A stretch of DNA of 64,000 nt, from the NCBI GenBank assembly GCA_000283575.1, contig AP012044.1, positions 3,844,001 through 3,908,000 on the forward strand, given 5' to 3'. The position numbers were made by a program, and so were the translations under genes. Position 1 is the first letter of the stretch; each line of letters opens with the position of its first letter. The notes beneath the pieces are model-generated. The model had not been told where the DNA came from. It searched no databases and saw only the letters and a list, made by a program, of their open reading frames with translations. Below are positions 34,610 through 44,260 of this stretch, piece by piece. This DNA is from Oscillibacter valericigenes Sjm18-20. GTDB lineage: Bacteria > Bacillota > Clostridia > Oscillospirales > Oscillospiraceae.

Positions 34610-36691
34610 TTACAGTAGACTCATCAGATTGAAGCTGATGATCAGCCCAGAGAACACAATAGACACGGTGGAGCAGAGCTTGATGAGGATATTCAAAGAC
34701 GGGCCGGAGGTATCTTTGAACGGGTCGCCCACGGTATCGCCCACGACGGCGGCCTTGTGGCAGGGGGAGCCCTTCCCGCCGTGGTGTCCGGATTCAATAT
34801 ATTTTTTGGCGTTGTCCCAGGCGCCGCCCGCGTTGGACATGAACACAGCCATGGCGAAGCCCGTCACGGACACGCCGCCCAGCAGGCCCACCACACCGGT
34901 AGGCCCTAAGATCAGACCTGTGAGGATGGGGACGATAATGGCAAGCAGGGCCGGCGCCACCATCTCGTGCAGCGCACCCTGGGTGCAAAGGCCCACGCAG
35001 GAAGCATAGTCCGGATCAGTCGTGCCTTCCATGATGCCAGCAATCTCCTTAAACTGGCGGCGAACCTCCACCACGATGGACTGGGCGGCGGTCTGAACGG
35101 CGCTCATGGTAAACGCGGAGAACACAAACGTCAGCATGGCGCCCACGAACAATCCCACCAGAACTGTAGGGTTGGTGATGGACAGATCCATGGTAAAACC
35201 CTTGCCCTCCACGATGTTGACATAGGATACCAGCAGCGCCAGTGCGGTCAGGGACGCGGAGCCAATGGCAAAGCCCTTGCCGGTGGCAGCGGTGGTGTTG
35301 CCCAGAGAGTCCAACGCGTCGGTGCGGTTCCTGACCTCCTCGGGAAGCCCGGCCATCTCCGCGATGCCGCCCGCGTTGTCGGCCACGGGGCCGTAAGCGT
35401 CTGTTGCCAGAGTAATGCCCAGAGTGGACAACATACCCACGGCGGCAATGCCGATGCCGTACAGGCCAGCGGAGAAATCTCCCCCGCCCGCGGCGAAAAA
35501 GCTGATAATGACCGCTGCGGCCACGATCAGGATGGAGGCCACCGTGGACTTCATTCCCAGGGACAATCCGCCGATAATGACGGTGGCGGAGCCGGTCTCG
35601 GAGGAAGCCGCCAGATTCTGGGTGGGCTTATACGTATCGGAGGTATAATACTCCGTGAAATAGCCGATGGCGCAGCCGCCCACAAGTCCGCAAAGAATCG
35701 CCACATACACGCCCCAGTTGCCCACGGTGTAATACGTCAGCGGCGCGGCCACGATAGCCGAGAGAATGGCGGCCAGATAAGTACCGGTCCGCAGGGACTT
35801 CAGCAGGGACATCTGGGTGGCGTCCTCTTTGGTCTTGATAAAGAAGGAGCCGATGATGGAGCACACGATGCCGCATACGGCAATCAGCACGGGCAGCAGC
35901 ATCCCCGCGTAGCCGTATCCGGCCACGGCGGACAGAGCAAAGGAAGCCAGAATAGACCCTACATAGCTCTCGTACAGATCCGCACCCATACCGGCCACGT
36001 CGCCCACGTTGTCGCCCACGTTATCGGCAATGGTGGCGGGGTTCCGGGGGTCGTCCTCGGGAATGCCCGCCTCGACCTTGCCGACAAGGTCCGCGCCCAC
36101 ATCGGCGGCCTTCGTATAGATGCCACCGCCCACACGGGCAAAGAGGGCCATGAAGGACGCGCCCATACCATTCATGACCATGATGTTGGCCAGCTGGTTG
36201 GCGTCGGTGATGCCAAATGCGCTGTGAAGCAGGAAAAACCAAATCGAAATATCCAGCATGCCCAGGCCCACCACCGTGAAGCCCATGACAGAGCCGGAGG
36301 AGAAAGCCACCCGCAGCCCCTTGTTCAGGCTCTCAGAGGCGGCCTGCGCGGTGCGGGCATTGGCGTTGGTGGCAATCTTCATGCCGATAAAGCCCGCCAG
36401 CATGGACCAGATACCGCCGGTGAGGAAGGCGAACGGTGTAAATTTGGAGAGCATCTCGCCGCCGGAGGCAAACGCCATGATAAGCAAAATCACAAACACC
36501 ACCGCAAAGACCTTTGCGACCGTGGTATACTGGTGCTTGAGATAGGCATTGGCGCCCTCCCGGATGGAGGCCGCGATCTTCTGCATTTTCTCCGTTCCTT
36601 CGGAGTAACCCATTACCCTGCCCTTTTGCATCCAGGCAAAGGCAATTGCGAGCACGAAGCCAACAAATCCGATCCAGAACATGTTTTCCAT
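34610..36691 (-). CDS. hppA: Membrane-bound ion-pumping pyrophosphatase, K+-dependent type
   Basis: 693 aa, about 16 membrane helices. The substrate-binding blocks are visible: [43 protein letters not shown], and [26 protein letters not shown] has alanine (A468/A469) where K+-independent enzymes have lysine, so it should need K+. It couples PPi hydrolysis to H+ and/or Na+ export; sequence alone here does not settle the ion. Monocistronic with its own promoter and a gagcg-type weak ribosome site (GGAG within aaaaggagcg). Confidence 0.96.
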   Translation of the reverse strand: MENMFWIGFVGFVLAIAFAWMQKGRVMGYSEGTEKMQKIAASIREGANAYLKHQYTTVAKVFAVVFVILLIMAFASGGEMLSKFTPFAFLTGGIWSMLAGFIGMKIATNANARTAQAASESLNKGLRVAFSSGSVMGFTVVGLGMLDISIWFFLLHSAFGITDANQLANIMVMNGMGASFMALFARVGGGIYTKAADVGADLVGKVEAGIPEDDPRNPATIADNVGDNVGDVAGMGADLYESYVGSILASFALSAVAGYGYAGMLLPVLIAVCGIVCSIIGSFFIKTKEDATQMSLLKSLRTGTYLAAILSAIVAAPLTYYTVGNWGVYVAILCGLVGGCAIGYFTEYYTSDTYKPTQNLAASSETGSATVIIGGLSLGMKSTVASILIVAAAVIISFFAAGGGDFSAGLYGIGIAAVGMLSTLGITLATDAYGPVADNAGGIAEMAGLPEEVRNRTDALDSLGNTTAATGKGFAIGSASLTALALLVSYVNIVEGKGFTMDLSITNPTVLVGLFVGAMLTFVFSAFTMSAVQTAAQSIVVEVRRQFKEIAGIMEGTTDPDYASCVGLCTQGALHEMVAPALLAIIVPILTGLILGPTGVVGLLGGVSVTGFAMAVFMSNAGGAWDNAKKYIESGHHGGKGSPCHKAAVVGDTVGDPFKDTSGPSLNILIKLCSTVSIVFSGLIISFNLMSLL

Positions 36692-36750
36692 TGTTTTTTC
36701 GCTCCTTTTCTCCTGACAGCTTTTTATTAGCTACCATTACGTCGTATTTT

Positions 36751-36778
36751 ATTGTAACATACAGGAAGATATTTGCAA
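36751..36778 (-). promoter_or_regulatory. Promoter of hppA
   Basis: On the minus strand, TTGCAA (36773-36778) and TACAAT (36751-36756) with a 16-bp spacer, 60 bp from the ATG. Confidence 0.65.
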
Positions 36779-36870
36779 GAAAATATTGTCATTTTTGCAC
36801 TTGTATTTTTCCTGTTTTCGTCAGGTTTCCCCTCAGGCCCGCTTCCGGGCCTCCGCTCTTTCAACGGGAG

Positions 36871-36901
36871 AAGAGACGGACGCCGACGGCGTCCGTCTCT
36901 T
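36871..36901. terminator. Terminator downstream of the lipoprotein gene
   Basis: A perfect 14-bp stem (36871-36884 with 36888-36901), 3-nt loop, between the lipoprotein stop and the hppA promoter. Confidence 0.65.
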
Positions 36902-36940
36902 CATTATGCGCACCCGTATCACTTAATACCCCTGAGCGGT

Positions 36941-37615
36941 TCAATATACCAGTTCAAAATCCGTAAAAATCCAACGGCCGTTTACTTGCCGGTAGGGGAA
37001 GGCATAGCACTCCACTCCCGTGACGGTGGTCTGATCGCTGTCCAACAGATCGACGGTCACATTGATGAGGTACGAGCCGTCCTCCTTTTGCTCTACCGTG
37101 GCGGAAGCGCTGCTTTTCCCCGGGTCTGCCTCCCGCCCGCCGGGGTGGACATACAATTCGCCGTCAATGTCCCGGTATCGGGGAAACTGCGTATTTTCCG
37201 GAAGCAGGCGGCTGATCACCTCCTCGGAAAAAATGCTCCCGAGATAAGTCCTGAGATCCTCCAGCGTGTCAAATCCAGCATATTCCACCCGCTGGTACCC
37301 GACCCCATCCTCCATCACCACCGGTCCGTCGCAGGGCAGCGGATTCAGATCGAACCACTCATAGGCGGTGATGGCCCGATCATAGGCGGCGAGGATTTCC
37401 TCCTCCGTCAGTCCCCGGTCACTCCCCCGGGTCTTTGCGGCATTCATAATCTTCGCGGACCCGCCAGCCGATCCCGCCGACTCGGCGGAGACAACCTCGG
37501 TTAATTCGCTTCCGCCGCCGGAGGCAACGGAAGAAACCGCCGTCTGCTCCGCCGCGCCGCAGCCGGACAGAAGTACGGCGGCCAAAAACAGGGCTGCGCA
37601 CTTTCTCTGTTTCAT
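36941..37615 (-). CDS. Lipoprotein, possibly IseA-type DL-endopeptidase inhibitor
   Basis: 224 aa from the ATG at 37615. A lipoprotein signal peptide ends LLSGC with C19. A low-complexity linker follows and then a domain starting LTEEEILAAYDRAITAYEWF, with DTLEDLRTYLGSIFSEEVISRLL and GELYVHPGGREAD. The AYEWF and late VHP-like blocks recall clostridial IseA-family proteins, which inhibit cell-wall endopeptidases, but the match is from memory and weak. No gene partner nearby. The frame extends 17 codons further up, where the cysteine-containing stretch looks unlike a signal peptide. Confidence 0.6.
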   Translation of the reverse strand: MKQRKCAALFLAAVLLSGCGAAEQTAVSSVASGGGSELTEVVSAESAGSAGGSAKIMNAAKTRGSDRGLTEEEILAAYDRAITAYEWFDLNPLPCDGPVVMEDGVGYQRVEYAGFDTLEDLRTYLGSIFSEEVISRLLPENTQFPRYRDIDGELYVHPGGREADPGKSSASATVEQKEDGSYLINVTVDLLDSDQTTVTGVECYAFPYRQVNGRWIFTDFELVY

Positions 37616-37939
37616 AGGTCTTCTCTCCCCATCAGGTTCTGGACAAACACACTCTCCAAAAACCATTCCTCTATTTTAAGATATCATAAAATTGTGCGGA
37701 AATCCACTTGTTTTTCCGATTTAATCGACAAAAAACGGCGAATTTTTCTATTGAGTGGGGAAAGTTATCCTTTCAAAGCGCTACCGCTTCCGTTTTATCA
37801 CGGGGATAACTAAAAACGCCCCTGAGGTTTTCCCTCCGGCGGCGTCAAAATTCTTCGTCTTTACTTTTTACGTCCAACGGCAACGGCCTGCCGGGGCGCG
37901 TCCGCCTCCGGTTCAGGTCCAATTTCTTCCTAAAAGCAG
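37616..37939. other. Intergenic region upstream of the lipoprotein gene
   Basis: No gene seen. An 8-bp AGTTATCC/GGATAACT stem (about 37765-37811) encloses an AGCG/CGCT hairpin, suggesting a structured leader for the lipoprotein transcript. Confidence 0.35.
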
Positions 37940-37966
37940 AAAAAACCCACGCTTTTTCAAGCGCGG
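37940..37966 (-). terminator. Terminator of the 28-aa small gene
   Basis: On the minus strand CCGCGCTT pairs with AAGCGTGG around a GAAA loop (37947-37966), followed by six Ts (37940-37945 as As on plus). It begins 13 bp after the small gene's stop codon. Confidence 0.85.
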
Positions 37967-37979
37967 CTCCGTTGCTGCT

Positions 37980-38066
37980 TTAGCGTTCGCTGGGAACCAG
38001 TGTGGCAGTGCCATAGATCAGGTCATCCAGGTCAAACGCTGTGAACTTTTCGTTCTGCATCATCAT
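37980..38066 (-). CDS. Small protein of 28 aa, unknown function
   Basis: Read directly from the minus strand: MMMQNEKFTAFDLDDLIYGT followed by ATLVPSER and a TAA. AAGGAGG lies 5 nt before the first ATG and 8 nt before the second, so translation may start at 38063. A sigma-A-like promoter is 33 bp upstream and an intrinsic terminator 13 bp downstream, so this is a complete minimal transcription unit. There is no signal peptide and no membrane segment; the middle is acidic and hydrophobic. I do not recognise a family. The full set of signals is the reason to call it a gene. Confidence 0.7.
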   Translation of the reverse strand: MMMQNEKFTAFDLDDLIYGTATLVPSER

Positions 38067-38098
38067 ATGCGCCTCCTTTCTTCTCTTTTGTAATTTTC

Positions 38099-38126
38099 AT
38101 TATACACACCTTTTTAGAAAAAGCAA
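38099..38126 (-). promoter_or_regulatory. Promoter of the 28-aa small gene
   Basis: On the minus strand TTGCTT (38121-38126) and consensus TATAAT (38099-38104) with a 16-bp spacer. Confidence 0.7.
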
Positions 38127-38592
38127 GTGCCTTTTGACGATTGTTACAAAAATGTAATATTCTTTTATACGGTTTTTACAATTTTATTTTTCACACGTCT
38201 CCGGACCCATGCCTCTTCATTTTATCGATCTTGGCAAGCAGCTTCTCATTTTGTCAGTTTTTACGAGGCGGCGCTCTGAAACGATGGATTATTTTTTGTT
38301 CTTTGTTGAATTTTCATCTCGTCAAAAAACAGGGAATTATGATATAATAACTTTGCATGGCTATTATGTGGATTTTACACATATACCACATAACGGCGAA
38401 GATTCTGCGATACGCGCATGTCTCTGCCGTGGGGCGACCTGTCTGAGGGATGGTCGGCGCCGTGGAATACAACGCACGACTGTATGAATTCTGGCATAAT
38501 CCGTATTCATATAGCATTAGCCTGCCGCGATGCCGGGCAGCGGCTCTGCCGCTTTGGGTGCGGCATGAAAAACGGTTTGAGGGACGCTGCTG
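38127..38592. other. Intergenic region upstream of the phosphoesterase gene, with a possible 47-codon frame
   Basis: A TATAAT at 38343-38348 may be the -10 of a plus-strand promoter with a poor -35. A 47-codon frame (38450-38593, MVGAVEYNARLYEFWHN...) ends in TGATG, overlapping the phosphoesterase start. Its ribosome site is too close (GAGGG touching the ATG), so it is only a candidate leader peptide. Confidence 0.3.
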
Positions 38593-39447
38593 ATGAAAAA
38601 AGCAACCAAGCGGCGCCATCGTCTGCTGCGATGGATGCTGATTTTTCTGATACTGGCGGGCTTTGTCTGGTGGGACAACAACGCGCTGGAGACCAACCGG
38701 GTGGAGTTTTTCTCCTCCCGCCTTCCCGCCGTATTCGACGGATTCACCGTCGTTCAGCTCTCTGATTTCCACGGCAAGGAATTCGGCGCCGGAAACAAAC
38801 GGCTGCTGGACGCCGTGCGGGAGGAGGCGCCCGATCTGATTGCCGTCACCGGGGATTTGGTGGATGTAAACACGGAGCGGCCTTTGGAATACGCCGCCGA
38901 AATCGGCGGCTCTCTCGCAGCGCTGGCTCCTACCTACTTCGTGACCGGAAACCACGAGTGGGCGGCCCGGCAGGCAGAGGACATCTGTGACGCGCTGGAG
39001 CGCGTCGGGGTGGTATGTCTTAGAAACGAGACCGTTTCCATCGAGCGCGGCGGTGCGCGGATTCTGCTCACCGGCGTGGACGATCCCAACGCCTACGCCG
39101 ACCAGAAGATGCCCAGAGACGTGGCGCAGGAGCTGTTGGAGACCTATGGCGAAAACGACTTCCGCCTCCTGCTGGCCCACCGGAACGACCGGTTTGCGTC
39201 GGAGTATTGCCGGCTGGGGTATGATCTGACGCTGTCCGGACACGCCCATGGCGGATTGATCCGCCTGCCCTTTACCGACGGGCTGATCGACCCTCATCAG
39301 GGCTTTTTCCCCTCCTACACCGCCGGATTTTACACGGTGGAGGGGTCGGAGCTTTTCGTCTCCCGGGGCCTTGGAAATATTTTCCCGTCTGTTCGCCTGT
39401 TTAACCGGCCGGAGATCGTCTCTCTGACCCTGCGCTGCGAAAGCTGA
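38593..39447 (+). CDS. Membrane-anchored metallophosphoesterase (YkuE/YaeI type)
   Basis: 284 aa. A basic N-terminus and one membrane helix (about 11-27) are followed by the calcineurin-like domain: QLSDFHGKEFG, AVTGDLVD, VTGNHEW, LLAHRND and LSGHAHGGLIRLP. The GHAHGG block is typical of the YkuE/YaeI group; members act on UDP-diacylglucosamine or related lipids in Gram-negatives but are uncharacterised here. GAGGG lies about 10 nt before the ATG. It precedes mnmG by 36 bp. Confidence 0.9.
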   Translation: MKKATKRRHRLLRWMLIFLILAGFVWWDNNALETNRVEFFSSRLPAVFDGFTVVQLSDFHGKEFGAGNKRLLDAVREEAPDLIAVTGDLVDVNTERPLEYAAEIGGSLAALAPTYFVTGNHEWAARQAEDICDALERVGVVCLRNETVSIERGGARILLTGVDDPNAYADQKMPRDVAQELLETYGENDFRLLLAHRNDRFASEYCRLGYDLTLSGHAHGGLIRLPFTDGLIDPHQGFFPSYTAGFYTVEGSELFVSRGLGNIFPSVRLFNRPEIVSLTLRCES

Positions 39448-39483
39448 TTTTATCCCATAACGGGTTTTTTTGAGGATTGGGCT

Positions 39484-41349
39484 ATGACAGAATTTCATGC
39501 CGGACAATTTGATATTGCAGTGATCGGCGCGGGCCACGCGGGAATTGAGGCGGCATTGGCCGCCGCCCGTCTGGGGCTTCGTACCGTAGTGTTCACCATC
39601 AATCTGGACGCAGTGGGCAACATGCCCTGCAACCCCGCCATTGGCGGCACCGGCAAGGGCCATCTGGTCCGGGAGCTGGATGCGCTGGGGGGCGAAATGG
39701 CCAAAGCCGCCGACGCGTGCTGCATCCAATATCGTCTTCTGAATCGGGGCAAGGGGCCTGCGGTCTGGTCTCTCCGGGCGCAGGCCGACCGGCGGAAGTA
39801 TCAGGAGCGGATGAAGCACACCCTGGAAAAGCAGGAAAACCTCACTGTCCGGCAGGGCGAAGTCGTTGAAGTGCGGGCCGAAGGCGGCGCGGTGAAGGAA
39901 GTCGTCCTCTCCACCGGAGCGGTGTTTTCCGTAAGGGCCGCGGTGATCGCCACCGGCACCTATCTGAAGGGGCGGACACTGATCGGCGAATGCGTTGAGT
40001 CCTCCGGCCCCGATGGAATGCACGCGGCAAACCGCCTGACGGATTCCCTTTTGAAGCTGGGGTTACCTCTGCGCCGGTTCAAGACCGGTACTCCGCCCCG
40101 GGTCAACGCCCGCAGCGTGGACTTGGACGAGATGGAGCTTCAGCCCGGCGACGAGTCGCCCCTGCCTTTTTCCTTTACCACAAAGACGCCCCCGGTGAAC
40201 CGCGCGGTATGCCATCTGACCTGGACCACGGAGGAGACAAAGCGGATCGTCCTTGCCAACCTGGACCGCTCTCCCATTTACGGCGGAGTGATTGAGGGCG
40301 TGGGTCCCCGATACTGTCCCTCCTTTGAGACAAAAATCGTCCGTTTCCCCGATAAGGAGCGGCACCAGCTGTTCATTGAGCCCATGGGACTGAATACGGA
40401 GGAATTGTACGTGCAGGGGTTTTCTTCCTCCATGCCGGAGGAAATCCAGCTTAAGATGCTCCACAGCGTCCCCGGCCTCTCCCACGCGGAGATGACCCGC
40501 CCCGCTTACGCCATCGAATACGACTGTGTGGACCCGCTGTCCCTGTATCCCACGCTGGAGTCCAAACAGGTCGTGGGGCTTTATGGTGCGGGCCAGTTTA
40601 ACGGTTCTTCCGGGTACGAGGAGGCGGCGGCCCAGGGTTTTATGGCCGGTGTCAACGCCGCGCTGAAGCTGCTGGAAAAACCGCCGGTGATCCTGTCCCG
40701 ATCGGAATCCTATATCGGCACCCTGATTGACGATCTGGTGACCAAGGGGACCAATGAGCCCTACCGCATGATGACCTCCCGCAGCGAATACCGTCTGCTG
40801 CTGCGGGAAGACAATGCCGACCGGCGGCTGACCCCCATCGGTCACCGAATCGGTTTGATTTCCGACCGGCGGCTGGCGGAGGTGGAGGAAAAGTATGCCC
40901 GGGTGGACGCGGAGATCGGCCGCCTGACCCATGCCGGCGTGGCTCCCTCTCCGACCCTGTCCGCCTTTCTTTCGGAGAAGGAGACCGCAGACGTTTCCGA
41001 CGGCTGCCGCCTGATCGGCCTTCTCCGCCGCCCCGGCATCCACTATGAGGAGCTCGCCGCCTTCGACCCCGGCCGCCCCGCCCTGTCCCCAGCCGAAGCG
41101 GAACAGGTGGAGCTGAACGTGAAGTATGAGGGCTACATCCGCCGCCAGGAAAAGCAGGTGGAGGACTTCCGCCGCATGGAGAGCAGGACGCTCTCCCCGG
41201 AGCTGAACTACGCCGCCATCGAGGGCCTTCGGCTGGAGGCTCGGGAAAAGCTGGCCGCCGTCCGGCCCGCCGACATGGGACAGGCCTCCCGCATTTCCGG
41301 CGTATCTCCGGCGGATATCGCCGCCTTGATGATTTATCTCAGCCGCTGA
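39484..41349 (+). CDS. mnmG: tRNA uridine-5-carboxymethylaminomethyl modification enzyme MnmG
   Basis: 621 aa, full length. FAD motif [17 protein letters not shown] at the start, [22 protein letters not shown], and the C-terminal helical domain that binds MnmE. With MnmE it installs the cmnm group on U34 of tRNAs reading NNA/NNG codons. In many Clostridia mnmE, mnmG and rsmG are together near the origin; here mnmG stands without either. An alternative call of folate-dependent TrmFO is excluded by length. Confidence 0.95.
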   Translation: MTEFHAGQFDIAVIGAGHAGIEAALAAARLGLRTVVFTINLDAVGNMPCNPAIGGTGKGHLVRELDALGGEMAKAADACCIQYRLLNRGKGPAVWSLRAQADRRKYQERMKHTLEKQENLTVRQGEVVEVRAEGGAVKEVVLSTGAVFSVRAAVIATGTYLKGRTLIGECVESSGPDGMHAANRLTDSLLKLGLPLRRFKTGTPPRVNARSVDLDEMELQPGDESPLPFSFTTKTPPVNRAVCHLTWTTEETKRIVLANLDRSPIYGGVIEGVGPRYCPSFETKIVRFPDKERHQLFIEPMGLNTEELYVQGFSSSMPEEIQLKMLHSVPGLSHAEMTRPAYAIEYDCVDPLSLYPTLESKQVVGLYGAGQFNGSSGYEEAAAQGFMAGVNAALKLLEKPPVILSRSESYIGTLIDDLVTKGTNEPYRMMTSRSEYRLLLREDNADRRLTPIGHRIGLISDRRLAEVEEKYARVDAEIGRLTHAGVAPSPTLSAFLSEKETADVSDGCRLIGLLRRPGIHYEELAAFDPGRPALSPAEAEQVELNVKYEGYIRRQEKQVEDFRRMESRTLSPELNYAAIEGLRLEAREKLAAVRPADMGQASRISGVSPADIAALMIYLSR

Positions 41350-41432
41350 CCCCGCTTTTTCAGATATCCGTTAAAAACGCACGTCTTCAAAGGCCGCCGC
41401 GCCGTTTACTTTCGGGAAAAGGAAGTTATACT

Positions 41433-42107
41433 ATGATTCTCGACCTGACGCACACCATCCGCGAAAATATGCCGGTCTATCCCGGCTCGCCTCAGCCCGC
41501 GTTCAAGCCCTCCGGCAACCTGACCCGGAACGGCTACCGGGAAACTCTCATCCAGTTTGCCTCCCACACCGGCACTCACATGGATGCGCCGTCCCACATG
41601 CTGCCTCACGGGTCCAGTCTGGACGTGCTTCCCGTGTCCCAGTTCTGCGGCCGGGCGGTGGTGGTGGACGTGTCCTTTCTCCCGCCCGGGGGAATCATCA
41701 CGGCGGACTTTCTGCGCGGCCTCAACGGCGCCGTCCTCTCCACCGACTTTGTCCTCTTTTATACCGGCTGGGAGAAGAAGTGGGGGACCGACGCCTATTT
41801 CGACGACACGTTCCCCGTCCCGGACAAGGAGGCGGCCCGGTATCTGGTCTCCTGCGGGCTCAAGGGCGTGGGCACCGACGCGCTGAGCGTAGACACGCTG
41901 GCCGCCTCGGATCGGCAAACCCACAAGACATTGCTGGGCGGCGGGCTTGTGATCGTTGAGAGTTTGTGCCTAAAAAAGGTCGTGGGACGGCAGGACATGA
42001 TGTTCTTTGCCCTGCCCATGAAATTTATGGACGCCGACGGCGCGCCTGTTCGCGCCGTCGCCGAGTTCCGTGACTTTTCTGAGAAGGAAGAAGGCACTGA
42101 CGCATGA
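41433..42107 (+). CDS. Cyclase family protein (kynurenine formamidase-like)
   Basis: 224 aa with the metal-binding motif HTGTHMDAPSHM at about residues 45-56 and LDLTHTIRENMPVYPG at the N-terminus, the marks of the cyclase/KynB superfamily. These are metal-dependent hydrolases of amide or cyclic bonds. No tryptophan catabolism gene is near, so the substrate is unknown. Its stop overlaps the murT start (ATGA), so the two are translationally coupled. Confidence 0.85.
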   Translation: MILDLTHTIRENMPVYPGSPQPAFKPSGNLTRNGYRETLIQFASHTGTHMDAPSHMLPHGSSLDVLPVSQFCGRAVVVDVSFLPPGGIITADFLRGLNGAVLSTDFVLFYTGWEKKWGTDAYFDDTFPVPDKEAARYLVSCGLKGVGTDALSVDTLAASDRQTHKTLLGGGLVIVESLCLKKVVGRQDMMFFALPMKFMDADGAPVRAVAEFRDFSEKEEGTDA

Positions 42108-43438
42108 AAAAATTTTTTGCCATTCTGGTGTGCAAGCTGGGCCGTTTTGTCGGAAAGCTGGTGGGGCGCGGCAGCTCCCTGCCCGGCAAGTACGCGCTGA
42201 AGATCTGCCCGGATATTCTCCGGCAGGTAACCCTGCCCCGCTACATCATTGCCGTCACCGGCTCCAATGGCAAAACCTCCACCGTGGAAATGATTGCCGC
42301 CATTTTACGGGCGGAGGGAAAAAATGTGGTCTACAACGAGGAGGGCTCCAACCAGATCGAGGGCGTCACCACCACGGTGCTGACCCACTCCACCTATGGC
42401 GGCGTCATGAAGGCCGACGTGCTGCTGATCGAATCCGACGAGCGGTATGCCGCCCACAGCTTCCAGTTTTTCCATCCCACCCACTTTGTGGTCACCAACC
42501 TGTACCGGGACCAGCTGACCCGGAACGGCCATCCGGAGTGGGTATTTGACGCGCTCAAGCCCGCCATGTTTCCGGAGACCCGGCTCATTCTCAATGCCGA
42601 CGATCCCCTTTCCGCCTGCTTTGCGCTGGATCGGGACAATGTGAGGTGGTTCGGACTGGACCGCTGCTCCATCTCCACGGAGGAACCCTCCGGCATCTAC
42701 CACGACGGGGCCTACTGCCCCATTTGTAAATCTCCCATGGAGTACCGCTATTACCACTTCAACCACATCGGCAGCTACCACTGCCCCTCCTGCGAATTTG
42801 GGAAACCGGCCCATGTGGACTATGCCGCCACCGATCTGGATCTGGAGCAGGGCCTTCTGACCATCGGCCAAGAGCTTACCATCCATCTGGCTTTCCGCAG
42901 CATCTACAATGTCTACAACATTCTGGCAGCCTATGCCGTGTGCCGCGAATGCGGCGTTTGTGCGGAACACATCGGAAAAGTAGTCAACAACTACATTCTC
43001 AAAAACGGGCGCATGGTCCGGTTCCTGCTGGGGGCGCACCACGGGATGCTTCTGACCAGCAAGCACGAAAACTCCATCGCCTACGACACGAATCTGCGCT
43101 ATGTCCGCTCCACGGAGGACCCCTGCACGGTGGTCATCATCGTGGACGCCGTCAGCCGCAAGTATTATACCAGCGAGACCAGCTGGCTGTGGGACATTGA
43201 TTTTGGCCGATTGAACTGCAGCCATGTGCAAAAGATTCTGCTCTGCGGGCAGTATGCCAGCGATCTTGCCGTCCGCTTCTCTTTCACGGACGTACCTCAG
43301 GAAAAAATCGAGCTGCACCCCGACATTACGGAGGCATGCAACTCCCTGAAGGCTGGCGGGGCGGAGGACGTCTACGTCCTCACCTGCTTCTCCGACCGGG
43401 ACAAGCTGCTCACGCAGGTGGAAAAGGAGGCGGTGTAA
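42104..43438 (+). CDS. murT: Lipid II isoglutaminyl synthase, MurT subunit
   Basis: 444 aa Mur ligase-like protein. P-loop GSNGKTST at residues 53-60; a zinc ribbon inserted at about 205-230 (CPICKSP and CPSCEF); C-terminal DUF1727 domain with WLWDIDF, where D364 corresponds to the aspartate that completes the GatD triad in S. aureus. With GatD it amidates the alpha-carboxyl of D-glutamate in lipid II. gatD follows after one base. Confidence 0.95.
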   Translation: MKKFFAILVCKLGRFVGKLVGRGSSLPGKYALKICPDILRQVTLPRYIIAVTGSNGKTSTVEMIAAILRAEGKNVVYNEEGSNQIEGVTTTVLTHSTYGGVMKADVLLIESDERYAAHSFQFFHPTHFVVTNLYRDQLTRNGHPEWVFDALKPAMFPETRLILNADDPLSACFALDRDNVRWFGLDRCSISTEEPSGIYHDGAYCPICKSPMEYRYYHFNHIGSYHCPSCEFGKPAHVDYAATDLDLEQGLLTIGQELTIHLAFRSIYNVYNILAAYAVCRECGVCAEHIGKVVNNYILKNGRMVRFLLGAHHGMLLTSKHENSIAYDTNLRYVRSTEDPCTVVIIVDAVSRKYYTSETSWLWDIDFGRLNCSHVQKILLCGQYASDLAVRFSFTDVPQEKIELHPDITEACNSLKAGGAEDVYVLTCFSDRDKLLTQVEKEAV

Positions 43439-43439
43439 A

Positions 43440-44174
43440 ATGGAACTCCGTTTTCTGCACTTCTATCCCGACCTCATGAGCCTGTATGGCAGTTGGGGCA
43501 ACGTGGCTCTCCTGCGCCGCCACCTGGAGGACCTGGGTAACACTGTGACGGTGGAGGAAATCCGCCCCGGAGAGCAGGTGAACTTTGAAAACGCGGATTT
43601 CATTTTCATGGGTGCGGGAACGGAACGTAGCCAGAAGGCCGCGCTGGAGGATTTCGCCCGTTTTGGAAAAGATGTCCGGGATGCCGCCGACAACGGCGTG
43701 ACCATGCTCTTTTGCGGAACGGCCATGCAGCTGCTGGGCCAGTCCATCACGGATGTGACCGGTACGTATTTCATGGGCGTCCGCGTTGGCAATTTCAGCT
43801 GCACGCAGGGCAAGAAGCGGTTCGTGGGCGACGTGTACGGGCACACGGACCTCTATCAGTCCCCCATTGTGGGCTTTATGAATTCCTGTACACTCGTCTC
43901 CGGCGTTTTGACGCCGCTGCTGACGGAGCTTTTCATGGGCTTTGGCAACGAGCAGGAGCGCGGGCCGGAGGGGTTCCGGAAAAACAACGTGTTCGCCTCA
44001 GAACTGACCGGACCCATTCTGGTAAAAAACCCGCCTCTGATGCGCAGGGTGATCACCGGGATCTATGACCACCGGGGGCAAGCCCTGCCGATATCCCTGC
44101 CCGCCTATCCCATGGAGGAAGAGAGCTACCGCATCGCCTGTCAGGAGCTGAAGACGCGGTTTGAAAAGGAATAA
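43440..44174 (+). CDS. gatD: Lipid II isoglutaminyl synthase, glutamine amidotransferase subunit GatD
   Basis: 244 aa, class I glutamine amidotransferase fold of the CobB/CobQ-like type. Nucleophile C92 sits in LFCGTAMQLLG. In S. aureus GatD the catalytic pair is C94 and H189 in a xLHGP block; here the block reads ELTGPILVKNP with T190 at the aligned place, so the general base appears to be missing or supplied otherwise. It should release ammonia from glutamine and pass it to MurT. GGAGG within the end of murT is its ribosome site. Confidence 0.92.
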   Translation: MELRFLHFYPDLMSLYGSWGNVALLRRHLEDLGNTVTVEEIRPGEQVNFENADFIFMGAGTERSQKAALEDFARFGKDVRDAADNGVTMLFCGTAMQLLGQSITDVTGTYFMGVRVGNFSCTQGKKRFVGDVYGHTDLYQSPIVGFMNSCTLVSGVLTPLLTELFMGFGNEQERGPEGFRKNNVFASELTGPILVKNPPLMRRVITGIYDHRGQALPISLPAYPMEEESYRIACQELKTRFEKE

Positions 44175-44224
44175 GCCACTCGCTCGCCTGAAATTTTGGC
44201 GTTTTCCTGTGTGCACTTGAAAAG

Positions 44225-44260
44225 GTGCCCGCCGTTCAGAAGGACAGCGGGCACTTTTTT
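44225..44260 (+). terminator. Terminator of the murT-gatD operon
   Basis: GTGCCCGC (44225-44232) pairs with GCGGGCAC (44247-44254), followed directly by six Ts. Confidence 0.88.

Noticed and set aside
34967..36730. A 587-codon plus-strand open frame opposite hppA
   Set aside because: Mirror of the pyrophosphatase gene, rich in Gly/His/Gln as expected from a GC-rich antisense frame.
38314..40023. A 569-codon minus-strand open frame opposite the phosphoesterase and mnmG
   Set aside because: Antisense to conserved genes with no recognisable domain.
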